Positions 24,983-33,956 are shown, counted from the first letter of the stretch. The stretch is 51,474 nt of DNA from JBMNKL01 sp050261495 (GCA_050261495.1 JBLNDI010000113.1:1-51474); one strand, 5' to 3'. Notes: generated from the letters alone by a model not told the origin. Numbers and translations: made by a program.

Positions 24983-25462
24983 TCAAATATAGCAAATCCT
25001 GGGCGTCAGTATCCCATTTTCAATCTCTACTATTGCATAGGAGCCGTCCCTGTTGCACCTGGGTTCGCTCGTGCTTCCAGGGTTGAGAATGCAATGCTTG
25101 CCGTTTTTTACCATATCCGGGACATGCGTATGGCCGAACAGCACAATATCCGCGTTCAGTTCCTCGGCCTTTTTGAAAAGCTTGCTATAATCCCACTTTA
25201 CCGAATACCTGTGCCCGTGTGTTATAAAAATCCTTTTCCCGCACAATTCAAGCACTTTCTCCGCGGGAACGTTATCTACCAAAAAATCGCTGTTGCCGTA
25301 AATATATTCAAAACGGATATCGGGAAACAATCCCGCCAGTTTCTGCGCATCCCTGAAATAATCGCCCAGGTGTATGACCATATCCGCCTTGCCGTTTGTT
25401 TTTATTACTTCTTCCGCTTTGTTCGTATCACCGTGCGTATCACTTATAACCAATATTTTCAT
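24983..25462 (-). CDS. Metallophosphoesterase of the YfcE/MJ0936 (YsnB) family
   Basis: This is a small cytoplasmic two-metal phosphodiesterase of 159 residues. The motifs are complete: ISDTHGD at the N-terminus, VIHLGDYF, YGNSD (the GNHD-box variant), ITHGH and LFGHTHVPD. The in vivo substrate is unknown. It follows rdgB on the same strand; in B. subtilis the equivalent ysnB lies behind ysnA (rdgB) and gerM. The ribosome site is weak, and the 72-bp gap to rdgB includes 12-bp tandem repeats. Confidence 0.88.
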   Translation of the reverse strand: MKILVISDTHGDTNKAEEVIKTNGKADMVIHLGDYFRDAQKLAGLFPDIRFEYIYGNSDFLVDNVPAEKVLELCGKRIFITHGHRYSVKWDYSKLFKKAEELNADIVLFGHTHVPDMVKNGKHCILNPGSTSEPRCNRDGSYAIVEIENGILTPRICYI

Positions 25463-25494
25463 AAAAAATTAACCCCACTACGCTATTCATTATC

Positions 25495-25542
25495 AAGTCT
25501 GTTATTAAGTCTGTTATTAAGTCTGTTATTAAGTCAGTTATC
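25495..25542. repeat. Four tandem copies of a 12-bp unit at the rdgB 3' end
   Basis: AAGTCTGTTATT occurs three times exactly (25495-25530), then once as AAGTCAGTTATC (25531-25542). Read in the rdgB frame, the units encode Leu-Asn-Asn-Arg, and the rdgB TGA sits where the other copies have AGA (Arg). This looks like replication slippage combined with a one-base change that created the stop. Confidence 0.8.
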
Positions 25543-26157
25543 AAATCGGTTGCTCGCAACTTCATCATCCCATACCTGCTTCAACATCTCCAACAGTTTT
25601 CTCATGGCAACACCCCTATGGCTTATGCTGTTTTTCAATTGCGGGTCCATCTGGGCCATCGTCATACCATACCCGGGAAAATAAAACAACGGATCATATC
25701 CAAACCCGTTGCTGCCTTCAGGTTTTATTGCAATATATCCTTCGCATACTCCCTTGGCTGTTATGCTTCTGCCGCTTGGGAATACTACCGTTATAACGCA
25801 AACATACCTTGCGGTTCTTTTCCCCTCCGGGACCCCCGCCAGGGCATCAAGAAGCTTTTTGTTGTTTTCCTCATCCGTGGCTCCATCGCCTGCAAATCTT
25901 GCCGAATAAACCCCCGGAGCGCCGTCAAGGAAGTCCACTTCCAGCCCGGAATCGTCCGCCAGCACGGTTTCCCCCGTCGCTTCCCAGACGCTTCTTGCTT
26001 TAATCATGGCATTTTCCTCAAAGGTGCTTCCGCTTTCCTCGATATCGCCCGTTACGCCCGCATCCGCCATGGAAATCACGTCACAGGGAAACCGGGCCAG
26101 CAATTGTTTCATTTCTTTAAGCTTGCCCTTGTTCCTTGTTGCCACGATAATCCGCAT
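25534..26157 (-). CDS. rdgB: XTP/dITP diphosphatase (RdgB/HAM1 family)
   Basis: RdgB hydrolyses non-canonical purine triphosphates (dITP, XTP) to monophosphates and pyrophosphate, cleaning the nucleotide pool. The N-terminus IIVATRNKGKLKEM is the family start, which supports the ATG at 26157; an ATG at 26202 would add 15 unusual residues. Further motifs are ADDSGLEVDFLDGAPGVYSARFAG, NGFGYDPLF and SHRGVAMRKL. The length, about 207 residues, is slightly longer than E. coli RdgB. The gene lies between gerM and the metallophosphoesterase gene on the same strand. The stop lies inside the 12-bp repeat tract, so the tail may have been longer. Confidence 0.92.
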   Translation of the reverse strand: MRIIVATRNKGKLKEMKQLLARFPCDVISMADAGVTGDIEESGSTFEENAMIKARSVWEATGETVLADDSGLEVDFLDGAPGVYSARFAGDGATDEENNKKLLDALAGVPEGKRTARYVCVITVVFPSGRSITAKGVCEGYIAIKPEGSNGFGYDPLFYFPGYGMTMAQMDPQLKNSISHRGVAMRKLLEMLKQVWDDEVASNRFDN

Positions 26158-26240
26158 GGATTTTGACCCCGGTTTTATATGATCTCTTTCCGCATTCCAC
26201 ATCGTTGTCCGGTGTTGTCCCGTCCTTCCGTACTCTGTCC

Positions 26241-27497
26241 TTATTGCCTGTCTATAACATCATTGATGGTAGCCGGCACCAAGATGCCCCCGGATATATC
26301 CGTTCCTTCGGGCAACTCAACCTCGCGCCCGTCTGCCATTATCTTAATCTTCCTGACGCCTTTGCACTGCCTCAGGGTGTAAGCCAGCTGCTTCAGAATG
26401 AATTCTTCCCTTGTGCTGCCCCCGTAGTTCAAAAACTCGCTGCTGACGTTCAATATTATGGTGCCGTTGTCATAAACGCTGCCTAACAAATAAGCGCCGT
26501 CAGGCATCTCGCTGAACAGCCCGTCCTCCGCTTCAGCATAAAAGAGCTGCTTTACCAGCAACTCGGGCAAATTGGCCGTCCTGGAATTGTTCGGCACCGA
26601 AACCGGGACAGGATATGTAAAGCCGGTGTTCACCTGTTTCAACAGGTATATGTCCACTTTTCCCTCACTGGCTGAAAGCACGGAAGAGTCGGCATTGATT
26701 GCAATATCCTCCCTGCCCAGCGCTCCCGAGATATCGGTCCCGTATTTGAGTATGCCAAGCGTATAGCCGTTTACCAATATTTGCACTTTATCAATGGTGT
26801 CAAACTCCGTCATTGTGTAAACGACCGAAGCAACAATGTTTCTTTCGGATTCCGGGCTGCCGTAATCCAGTATTCTCCTGTTGAAGTCAATCACCGCAAC
26901 ACCATCTCTCACGTCGATGCCGAGTATCTCCGTACCGGCGGGTATAACCGGGTAAACGCCGTAATATGACAACTCCTCACGGACCAGGGCATTATCAATG
27001 GCAAGGCTCACCGCCGCCCTTGCTATGCCCGGCTGGGGCTTAATCCAGCGGGTCATGGGTATAATGCATCCTTCGCTGTCCTGGTAATATACCGTAACAG
27101 GCCTCCTCGGCTCTGCATAGGAAGCATTGGCGTCCCGGCCCGGATCAAAATCCGGCAAAAACTCCTGCACCGCAGTGCCGGCCACATCTGTTCCGGCGCT
27201 GGTTTGTACGCCGTCGACACCTGTTTTTCCGTCGATACCATCGTCCGCGGCTTCCGCACCCGTCTTGCCGTCCAGGGCTTGGGATCCTCTTGAATCTGCG
27301 CCGTCCAGGCCGCTTTCCGCGGCGCGGCTTGCGTCTTCATCCGGACTTCCCGCATCTTCGCTGTCCCGGGCATATATCATTTCCTGGTCTTCAGCAATTG
27401 CCGACGGTTCGTTGGCGGACCTGCCGAAAAAAGGAAGCGAGCACGCTGAAAGCATAAGAGTCTGTATTGCCAGCAAAATCACTATAAACCTTTTCAT
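26241..27497 (-). CDS. gerM: GerM-type sporulation lipoprotein with two GerMN domains
   Basis: GerM is an exported protein needed for normal sporulation and germination in B. subtilis, where it stabilises the channel complex between forespore and mother cell. The 418-residue product begins with a lipoprotein signal (MKRFIVILLAIQTLM, then LSAC). An acidic Ala/Asp/Gly-rich linker (about 25-125) and two GerMN repeats follow: one around LSYYGVYPVIPAGTEILGIDV ... VDFNRRIL, the second around MPDGAYLLGSVYDNGTIILNVSSEFL. The neighbours rdgB and the metallophosphoesterase match the B. subtilis gerM-rph-ysnA-ysnB cluster, but rph is missing. An AMIN-amidase gene lies 290 bp upstream. The ATG is preceded by GGAGGA. 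Confidence 0.88.
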   Translation of the reverse strand: MKRFIVILLAIQTLMLSACSLPFFGRSANEPSAIAEDQEMIYARDSEDAGSPDEDASRAAESGLDGADSRGSQALDGKTGAEAADDGIDGKTGVDGVQTSAGTDVAGTAVQEFLPDFDPGRDANASYAEPRRPVTVYYQDSEGCIIPMTRWIKPQPGIARAAVSLAIDNALVREELSYYGVYPVIPAGTEILGIDVRDGVAVIDFNRRILDYGSPESERNIVASVVYTMTEFDTIDKVQILVNGYTLGILKYGTDISGALGREDIAINADSSVLSASEGKVDIYLLKQVNTGFTYPVPVSVPNNSRTANLPELLVKQLFYAEAEDGLFSEMPDGAYLLGSVYDNGTIILNVSSEFLNYGGSTREEFILKQLAYTLRQCKGVRKIKIMADGREVELPEGTDISGGILVPATINDVIDRQ

Positions 27498-27787
27498 AAT
27501 TGTCCTCCATTTAATTTCATTATTATGGAATTATGGACAACTTAAAAAGTTTTTAGTATTTCCCGCCGCGACAATGTTGCCGTTTATTCAGTTTTCAATC
27601 CAAACCACGTCAATTCGCCGTTCAACAAAAAATATAATATCAATCATGTTACCACAAGTGGACGGCAAATAACATCAGTAGAATTCATAAATTCCGGCGC
27701 CGATTTTTATTAATGTTTATACAATTTATTTCTGCTGCTGGAATACTGCCGCATGACATGTGTATTGCAGTCACGCTGTGAAACGTA
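27498..27787. other. Intergenic region between amidase and gerM
   Basis: About 290 bp with no gene. It presumably carries the gerM promoter on the minus strand, but I could not assign a sigma-A or sporulation-sigma pair with confidence. No terminator with a good T run was seen. Confidence 0.4.
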
Positions 27788-29461
27788 TCAACTTACTCTC
27801 TTGAGAGCCTCGATTACGGAAGCGCATAATGCCTGCGCAGCTTTTTGCCTGAAAGATTCCTTCTTGAGGTTCGCCCTGTCCGAACTGTTCGTCAAAAATG
27901 CTATCTCGGCCAAAGCCGCAGGCATTACTGTCTCTCTCAGCACTATGAGGTCAGGCCTCGACCTGATTTTTCTGTCGTCCGTTTTTAATGCAGAAAGGAG
28001 GTTTTTTTGCACTATTTCGGCAAAATTCTTCCCGGTAAAGCCTTGCGCGGAAGACGGGCAATACAGTGTCATGGTGCCCTTGGTGCTTTTTTGGCCGGTG
28101 GCGTTGATATGTATGCTGAGATAAAGAGCGGCGTTCAGTTTATTAGCAATATATGCCCTCTCATAATTATCGATGTTGCTGTCGTCATTCCTGAGCAAAT
28201 ACGTCGCAATGCCTTCCTTCCTGAGCAGTTCATTCAACCTTTTCGCGATATCCAGGTTCAGGTTCTTCTCCTCAATTTCGCCATACGTTGTACCGGTTGC
28301 AGTGCCTCCATGCCCGGGGTCGATCACAACCGTTTTCTTCTTCCCGGTATCGGGCTTTACAACAGTAATTGCCGTTGCCCCGGATTTCCTTGTGTATACC
28401 AGGTACGAATTTTTTGATGAACTTTCAAGGACCAGCATGGTGGTTTCAGTTTCCTTATCGCTCCTGACTTCCATGGACCTAAGGAAGGAATCGTTGATAT
28501 CCAGCACACCCTCCCCCAAATCAGCCTGGCAGCTTGGAAACGAGATGGTATACACCTTTCCTGAATCATCATAGCATCCCGTATAAAGCAGTTTCAGGTC
28601 CTTGTCGCCTTCCGTCAGCTTCGCGTTATTCAGCTCAAAGTATATCCTGTCCCCGCTGTTATGGTAAATGATATTTTTATACGAAGGACGGTGCAATACC
28701 ATGATTAACTCATTCCCGTCTTCCGAAAAACCATACTGGTATTGGCCTTTTGTTTCAATTGCAATCTGGGCGCCGGACCGGCCAACCCTTTTATAATCAA
28801 TGGATTTGACCTGCGAACCGTTTATATCAGCCCGCTTCGCGGCGCTTATAATCCCGGTGTCGGGGATGGTGATAACAAGCCTCTCGGGGTCCGTCAGCCT
28901 GGAAACGCGGTATCCGTCATGCCTGACAAGCGACAGGGAGATCTTTTCCGCCTCTTCGCCCGTCTCGCCTGGGGCGCCCGGGGTGCATTTTATCCAAAAA
29001 TCATCGGTAAAGATGATGGCGTTCTGTATGTCCGGTTTTTCCGGCTTTTCTTGCTTTTGCCCGACATAAACGGCCAGTCCCTCATCTGTTCTTACAACCG
29101 TATAATCGTATCCTTCTTTCACATCCAGGACAACCCTGGCGGTAGTTTTGGTGAACTGCGAATACCTTACCCGTTCAACCATCCTGCCGCCCGCCTCCAA
29201 AACGCCGTATCCCTTCGGAGCGGCGACATTTCTCAAATCGATAACTATTCGAAACGGACCGGATAATTCCATGCAGCTGTAATCTGAATAACCGCTGACT
29301 TTTATGTAAACTATCTCGCGAGAGTCCTCCGCTTCGTACCTCACTTCCTTTAATTCTCCCGGCAGGTTGACGGCAGCGGCTTCGCCGCTGGCATATGAAA
29401 TGGAATTCAAAAGCAGAATAAAAAGAATAACCGCCAGAACAGATGCTACAGACTTCCTCAT
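27788..29461 (-). CDS. N-acetylmuramoyl-L-alanine amidase with N-terminal AMIN-type domains
   Basis: This exported zinc amidase cuts the bond between MurNAc and the stem peptide. The preferred start is the ATG at 29461 (MRKSVASVLAVILF), which opens directly into a signal peptide ending SYASG; the frame is open to 29515. Of about 557 residues, the first two thirds contain at least two AMIN-like beta domains (FRIVIDLRNVAAPKG ... RVRYSQF; ERLVITIPD ... VKSIDYKRV) that bind wall polymers. The C-terminal Amidase_3 domain shows VIDPGHGGTATG, EIEEKNLNLD, YLSIHINAT and AALAEIAFLTN with Zn ligands and catalytic Glu. It is upstream of gerM on the same strand; a sporulation or separation role is plausible but unproven. 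Confidence 0.9.
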   Translation of the reverse strand: MRKSVASVLAVILFILLLNSISYASGEAAAVNLPGELKEVRYEAEDSREIVYIKVSGYSDYSCMELSGPFRIVIDLRNVAAPKGYGVLEAGGRMVERVRYSQFTKTTARVVLDVKEGYDYTVVRTDEGLAVYVGQKQEKPEKPDIQNAIIFTDDFWIKCTPGAPGETGEEAEKISLSLVRHDGYRVSRLTDPERLVITIPDTGIISAAKRADINGSQVKSIDYKRVGRSGAQIAIETKGQYQYGFSEDGNELIMVLHRPSYKNIIYHNSGDRIYFELNNAKLTEGDKDLKLLYTGCYDDSGKVYTISFPSCQADLGEGVLDINDSFLRSMEVRSDKETETTMLVLESSSKNSYLVYTRKSGATAITVVKPDTGKKKTVVIDPGHGGTATGTTYGEIEEKNLNLDIAKRLNELLRKEGIATYLLRNDDSNIDNYERAYIANKLNAALYLSIHINATGQKSTKGTMTLYCPSSAQGFTGKNFAEIVQKNLLSALKTDDRKIRSRPDLIVLRETVMPAALAEIAFLTNSSDRANLKKESFRQKAAQALCASVIEALKRVS

Positions 29462-29619
29462 TGCGACACCCCGTTGCCTCTCATATAAGTATTCTATAAC
29501 ACTATTCGACGGCAAAGACGATTATCCTACGGTATTAATCATATTTTAACCTTATTGTAATATGAATTTCATCATAAGCGGCGGTTTAATCGCCCGGCGG
29601 GATTATGCGGGGCAAATGC

Positions 29620-30141
29620 TCATTTGGCCGCTTCGCCCAAAGAGATTATGCAGCCGCAGTATTTCTGGCGGTAGAGCCCAAGCTCCCTGGCTTCCTGCTG
29701 CCCCTGCCGGAACCCGGGGCGGAAATCCCTGTAATAAAAATTGACTCCGTAAAGGCCGGCAAATTTCTCGCCCAGCTGCTTTATAAGGTCATGCTTCTGG
29801 TACGGGCTAACCAGCAGCGAAGTGGTGAAAGCGTCAAAACCTCCTTCCGCAGCCAGCATTGCAGCTTTTTCCATCCTGGCCGAATAGCACATGGCACACC
29901 TGGCATCGCCAGGGCCCTCGAATTTTTCCCAGTCCGGCTGCCTGAAATCATCAAAGTATTCCACCTTCAGGCTTTTTATTTCCGCAAACCTTTTTACGGT
30001 ATCCTTTCTGCGCTCAAATTCTTCAATCGGGTGTATGTTCGGGTTGAAAAACACGCCAACCGGCTCAACGCCCTCCTGCCGCAGCACGGATAAAGGGTAC
30101 GCCGAACATGGAGCGCAGCACATATGCATCAGCAACCGCAC
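29620..30141 (-). CDS. queH: Epoxyqueuosine reductase QueH
   Basis: QueH (DUF208) reduces epoxyqueuosine in tRNA to queuosine, replacing the cobalamin enzyme QueG. The 173-residue product has the family cysteines: adjacent Cys8-Cys9 and Cys12 in HMCCAPCSAYP, Cys82 and Cys85 in RCAMCYSAR, and Cys162/Cys164 in KYCGC. The start is a GTG overlapping the ruvB stop by one base (TAGTG), with GGAGGAG 11 bases upstream, so it is translationally coupled to ruvB. It closes the ruvC-ruvA-ruvB-queH operon. The remaining queuosine genes are not in the window. Confidence 0.93.
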   Translation of the reverse strand: MRLLMHMCCAPCSAYPLSVLRQEGVEPVGVFFNPNIHPIEEFERRKDTVKRFAEIKSLKVEYFDDFRQPDWEKFEGPGDARCAMCYSARMEKAAMLAAEGGFDAFTTSLLVSPYQKHDLIKQLGEKFAGLYGVNFYYRDFRPGFRQGQQEARELGLYRQKYCGCIISLGEAAK

Positions 30142-31166
30142 TAAATCTTCATCTCCTCCTGAATATACCAGTCACCCTTCATTTTTATTCCCAGGTGCTC
30201 GTATGCCAACCTGGTCGTCATCCTTCCCCTAGGGGTTTTCTTAATGAAACCCAGCTGTAAAAGGTACGGCTCATAAACATCTTCAATAGTATCAGGCTCC
30301 TCGCCTATGCATGCCGCCAGCGTCTCAAGCCCGACCGGTCCGCCGTTGAACTTCTCTATTATGCTGGTCAGCATGTTCCTGTCCGTAATATCAAGGCCTA
30401 TTTCATCTATCTCAAGGGCATTCAAAGCCATTGCCGCCACCTCTGCATCGACGACGCCGTCGGCCTTCACCTGCGCAAAATCCCTGACCCTTTTCAGCAG
30501 CCTGTTTGCCACCCTGGGCGTTCCCCTCGACCGTTTCGCTATCTCTACCGCTCCCCTGTCATCTATTTCTATTTTGAGTATACCGGCGGAACGCTTGACT
30601 ATCTGGGTCAGTTCATCAATACTGTACAAATCCAGGCGGCTAATGACCCCGAACCTGTCTCTCAAGGGCGAAGTCAAAAGCCCCGCCCTGGTAGTCGCGC
30701 CAATCAGCGTAAATTCCGGCAGGTCAAGCCTGATCGAGCGGGCGCTGGGCCCTTTCCCTATGATGATATCAAGCGCAAAATCTTCCATGGCCGGATAGAG
30801 TATTTCCTCTACCGCCCTGTTAAGCCTGTGTATTTCATCTATAAAAAGGACGTCATAATTGCCCAGGTTTGTCAATATGGCCGCCAGATCACCGGGCTTC
30901 TCAATGGCCGGTCCCGATGTTATGCGCAGGTTCACTCCCAGTTCGGACGCGATAATCCCGGCAAGCGTGGTTTTCCCGAGCCCTGGCGGTCCATACAGCA
31001 ATACATGGTCCAGGGCTTCCTTGCGCTGTTTTGCAGCTTCAATAAAAACATTCAGGTTTTCCTTAACCTTTGTTTGGCCGATATACTCGCTGAATTTCCT
31101 CGGCCTGAGGCTTATTTCGTCAAAATCCCCGCTTACCGCCTTCGTCTCGATTAACCTCTCTTCCAT
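30141..31166 (-). CDS. ruvB: Holliday junction branch migration ATPase RuvB
   Basis: RuvB is the AAA+ motor that, with RuvA, drives branch migration of Holliday junctions. The 341-residue protein has the expected length. Motifs: RPRKFSEYIGQ near the start, Walker A LLYGPPGLGKTTLA, Walker B VLFIDEIHRL, sensor region TLIGATTRAG, the arginine-finger segment PLRDRFGV, and the C-terminal winged helix EPYLLQLGFIKKTPRGR. It lies 66 bp behind ruvA and is coupled to queH. Confidence 0.97.
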   Translation of the reverse strand: MEERLIETKAVSGDFDEISLRPRKFSEYIGQTKVKENLNVFIEAAKQRKEALDHVLLYGPPGLGKTTLAGIIASELGVNLRITSGPAIEKPGDLAAILTNLGNYDVLFIDEIHRLNRAVEEILYPAMEDFALDIIIGKGPSARSIRLDLPEFTLIGATTRAGLLTSPLRDRFGVISRLDLYSIDELTQIVKRSAGILKIEIDDRGAVEIAKRSRGTPRVANRLLKRVRDFAQVKADGVVDAEVAAMALNALEIDEIGLDITDRNMLTSIIEKFNGGPVGLETLAACIGEEPDTIEDVYEPYLLQLGFIKKTPRGRMTTRLAYEHLGIKMKGDWYIQEEMKI

Positions 31167-31232
31167 TTATTCATCCCCCGTAAAAATATTCACTATTCAA
31201 AGCCCGGCCAACCGGCCATTGCCAATGCCGCT

Positions 31233-31838
31233 TCATCTGATGAGGCTTTTTAATGCGTTTTTAACAATCGTTTCGGTATCCAGTTCGTCCGAATAGACCG
31301 AAGCAACCGCACGGCTTGCTTCCGCCGGGGTATATCCCAGTACAATTAGCGCGCTGACCGCTTCGGATATCTTTGAACCTCCCGGCTGCACGTCCGCTTT
31401 TTCAAAACCGTCTTTGCCGGCGGCAGATAACTGTTCCTTCTTAATTTTATCCTTAAGCTCAAGGATGATGCGCTGCGCCAGCTTGGCGCCCACTCCCTGC
31501 GCCCTGGTAAGGGTTTTTACATCGTCGGTTATTACCGCAAGTCCGAACCGCGACGGCGAAACCGCCGAAATAAGTGATAATGCCGCCTTCGGGCCTACGC
31601 CTGATACGGTCAGCAGCAATTCGAACATTCCCAGTTCTTCCTGGGTGGCGAACCCGTACAGGCTCATCACATCTTCCCGCACATATAGATGCGTGAATAT
31701 TTTAAAATCGCTGCCGGGCTGTCCGGCCGCTTCAAGGGTGGAAAGCGGCGCATGGACCCTGTAACCGATTCCTCCCGCTTCGATGATAATATAATCGATG
31801 CCCCTTGCTTCAAGTTTTCCTTTTATATATGCATACAT
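31233..31838 (-). CDS. ruvA: Holliday junction DNA helicase subunit RuvA
   Basis: RuvA tetramers bind four-way junctions and load RuvB. The 201-residue protein shows the N-terminal OB fold (MYAYIKGKLEARG ... GIGYRVHAPLST), two helix-hairpin-helix segments (LLTVSGVGPKAALSL and LTRAQGVGAKLAQRIILELKDK), and the C-terminal RuvB-contact domain ending in the usual ALKSLIR. GGGGG precedes the ATG by seven bases. It lies between ruvC and ruvB. Confidence 0.97.
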   Translation of the reverse strand: MYAYIKGKLEARGIDYIIIEAGGIGYRVHAPLSTLEAAGQPGSDFKIFTHLYVREDVMSLYGFATQEELGMFELLLTVSGVGPKAALSLISAVSPSRFGLAVITDDVKTLTRAQGVGAKLAQRIILELKDKIKKEQLSAAGKDGFEKADVQPGGSKISEAVSALIVLGYTPAEASRAVASVYSDELDTETIVKNALKSLIR

Positions 31839-31919
31839 GATGAACCCCCGATTAATCTCCGGTATTATTCTCTGCAGGTTTGCCCCATGTCTGGTTTTTA
31901 CAGTACGAACCCCGCGATT

Positions 31920-32411
31920 TTATTTCATGCCCAGTCCGGACAACCTGAAGGAATTGCCGTGGCATATGGCTATAGCAAGCGCATCGGCAGCATCGTCAGG
32001 CTTGGGTATGCCGGGCAAATTCAGGATCACCTTTACCATCTGCTGGACCTGCAGCTTTTCAGCCCTGCCATAACCAACCACAGCCTGCTTCACCTGCAGC
32101 GGAGTGTACTCAAAAACCTCCAGTCCCGACTTCGCCGCTGCCGCTAACACTATACCCCTTCCATGCGCCGCCGTGATCGCCGTTTTAATATTCTTGCTGA
32201 AGAAAAGCTCTTCAACGGCTACCGCGTCGGGCTTGTACATGCCGATTATGGCGGATATCCTTTCATCCAGCCTGAGGAGCCTTTGCGCAAACGGCGCTCC
32301 CGCTTCCGTCGTCACTACCCCGTAATCAAGAAGCGAAAATTTGTTCCCCTCATATTTTACTATACCATACCCCGTTGTTGCAAACCCGGGGTCGACCCCC
32401 ATAATTACCAT
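31920..32411 (-). CDS. ruvC: Crossover junction endodeoxyribonuclease RuvC
   Basis: RuvC resolves Holliday junctions by paired nicks. The 163-residue product carries the four acidic active-site residues in their family positions: MGVDPGFATTGYG (Asp), VAVEELFFSKN (Glu), and the pair in IPKPDDAADALAIAICH. GGGAGG lies seven bases before the ATG. It is the first gene of the ruvCAB-queH operon and is divergent from argG. Confidence 0.97.
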   Translation of the reverse strand: MVIMGVDPGFATTGYGIVKYEGNKFSLLDYGVVTTEAGAPFAQRLLRLDERISAIIGMYKPDAVAVEELFFSKNIKTAITAAHGRGIVLAAAAKSGLEVFEYTPLQVKQAVVGYGRAEKLQVQQMVKVILNLPGIPKPDDAADALAIAICHGNSFRLSGLGMK

Positions 32412-32533
32412 ACGGCAACCTCCCGGTTATCAATTAATACGCCCTGCTGAGCCGCAAATATCCGGGCTTCCGTCATACCGAACCCGATAATGCGGTACTG
32501 CCGGTTTAAAATTTGCGGCGTTTTGAAATTTAT

Positions 32534-32571
32534 CGCGAATATTTATAAATACTATTGCATATTTATTCATG
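32534..32571 (+). promoter_or_regulatory. Two tandem ArgR-box-like operators
   Basis: An 18-bp site ATTGCATATTTATTCATG (32554-32571) closely fits the ARG-box pattern TGNAT-N4-ATNCA. A weaker site with CGAAT/AAATA half-sites lies at 32534-32551, two bp away, the usual ARG-box pairing. They overlap the -35 region of the argG promoter, fitting repression by arginine-bound ArgR. A third palindrome-like stretch (GCATGA ... TCATGC, 32610-32631) lies downstream of the -10 box. Confidence 0.7.
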
Positions 32572-32584
32572 TTTGTTATATAAT
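32555..32584 (+). promoter_or_regulatory. Predicted sigma-A promoter of argGH
   Basis: TTGCAT (32555-32560) and a perfect TATAAT (32579-32584) are 18 bp apart, 79 bp upstream of the argG ATG. The -35 box is embedded in the ArgR-like site. Confidence 0.7.
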
Positions 32585-32663
32585 AGCTTCGTATTTTAAT
32601 AAAAAAAAAGCATGAATTTAATATATCATGCTAGCATTTTAACATAGTTACGGGGGTATTGAA

Positions 32664-33956
32664 ATGAATATGAAGGAAAAAGTTGTACTTGCATACTCGG
32701 GCGGCCTGGATACTTCAATTATCATACCATGGCTGAAAGAAAACTACGACTACGAAGTCATAGCCATGGCCGCCGACGTCGGACAGGGAGAGGACCTCGA
32801 GCCTCTTAGGGAAAAGGCAATCAAAACCGGCGCAAGTAAAATATATATTGAGGATTTGAAGGAAGAATTCGTAACCGGGTATATTTACCCGACCCTGAAA
32901 GCAAGCGCGGTATACGAAGGAAAATACCTGCTGGGCACTTCCTTCGCAAGGCCGTTGATAGCAAAACGGCTGGTCGAGATCGCCGCAAGGGAAGGCGCAA
33001 CCGCCATATGCCACGGGGCAACAGGCAAGGGCAACGACCAGGTAAGGTTTGAACTGGCTGTTAAAGCCCTGGCGCCCCATTTGAAAATCATCGCTCCCTG
33101 GAGGATATGGGATATCAAGTCAAGGGAAGACGCGATTGATTATGCGACAGAGAGAAACATACCGATTCCCGTCACAAAAAAGGATAATTACAGCATGGAC
33201 ATGAACTTGTGGCACCTGAGCCATGAGGGCTCCGACCTGGAAGATCCCTGGAACGAGCCTTGTTACGACAAGCTTTTAAAGATGATTGTGCCCCCGGAGA
33301 AAGCGCCGGACAAACCGGCTTATGTCGAGATATATTTTGAGCAGGGTATTCCTAAAAAGATTAACGGAAAGGCATATTCGCCCGTCGAGTTGATAGAAAC
33401 GCTCAACAAGATAGGCGGGGAAAACGGCATAGGAATCGTGGACACGGTTGAAAACAGGCTTGTCGGAATGAAATCCAGGGGCGTTTACGAGACTCCCGGC
33501 GGCACCATACTTTATGCCGCGCACAGGGAACTTGAGATGCTGTGCCTTGACAGGGATACTTTCCATTTCAAGCAAATAATAGCCCATCGGTTTGCGGAAC
33601 TGGTATATTTCGGCCAATGGTTCACTCCGCTGAGGGAAGCTATATCCGCTTTCGTAGACAGCACGCAGAAAACCGTAACCGGCACAGTCCGCATGAAGCT
33701 GTACAAGGGCAACTGCATGCCCGCCGGGGCGCAGTCGCCGTACTCTCTGTACAGCGAAGAATTGTCCACGTTCGGAAGGGATAATGTGTACAACCAGAAG
33801 GACGCGGAAGGTTTTATAAACTTGTTTGGACTGCCTGTCAAGGTAAGGGCCCTGATGATGGAGAAACTGAACGGTAAAAAACAGCCACGCAACCTGAATC
33901 AAGCAAATAAAGCCTGGTTCGCCGGAAAAGATAAAAAGGAAGCGGGGTGCGGCTAA
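32664..33956 (+). CDS. argG: Argininosuccinate synthase
   Basis: ArgG joins citrulline and aspartate using ATP, the penultimate step of arginine synthesis. The 430-residue protein is slightly longer than typical (about 400). Motifs: the PP-loop VLAYSGGLDTSIIIPWL, AADVGQGEDLE, and CHGATGKGNDQVRFE, which binds citrulline and aspartate. The ATG at 32664 follows GGGGGT by six bases. The stop codon overlaps the argH ATG by one base (TAATG). ArgR-like boxes upstream point to repression by arginine. Confidence 0.96.
   Translation: MNMKEKVVLAYSGGLDTSIIIPWLKENYDYEVIAMAADVGQGEDLEPLREKAIKTGASKIYIEDLKEEFVTGYIYPTLKASAVYEGKYLLGTSFARPLIAKRLVEIAAREGATAICHGATGKGNDQVRFELAVKALAPHLKIIAPWRIWDIKSREDAIDYATERNIPIPVTKKDNYSMDMNLWHLSHEGSDLEDPWNEPCYDKLLKMIVPPEKAPDKPAYVEIYFEQGIPKKINGKAYSPVELIETLNKIGGENGIGIVDTVENRLVGMKSRGVYETPGGTILYAAHRELEMLCLDRDTFHFKQIIAHRFAELVYFGQWFTPLREAISAFVDSTQKTVTGTVRMKLYKGNCMPAGAQSPYSLYSEELSTFGRDNVYNQKDAEGFINLFGLPVKVRALMMEKLNGKKQPRNLNQANKAWFAGKDKKEAGCG

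Noticed and set aside
25495..25542. CRISPR-like short repeats
   Set aside because: The units are 12 bp and directly adjacent with no spacers, so this is a simple tandem repeat.
24848..25684. A 278-codon plus-strand frame across the metallophosphoesterase gene
   Set aside because: It lies antisense to a well-supported enzyme and to the 12-bp repeats; the translation is low-complexity Leu/Ser in that part.
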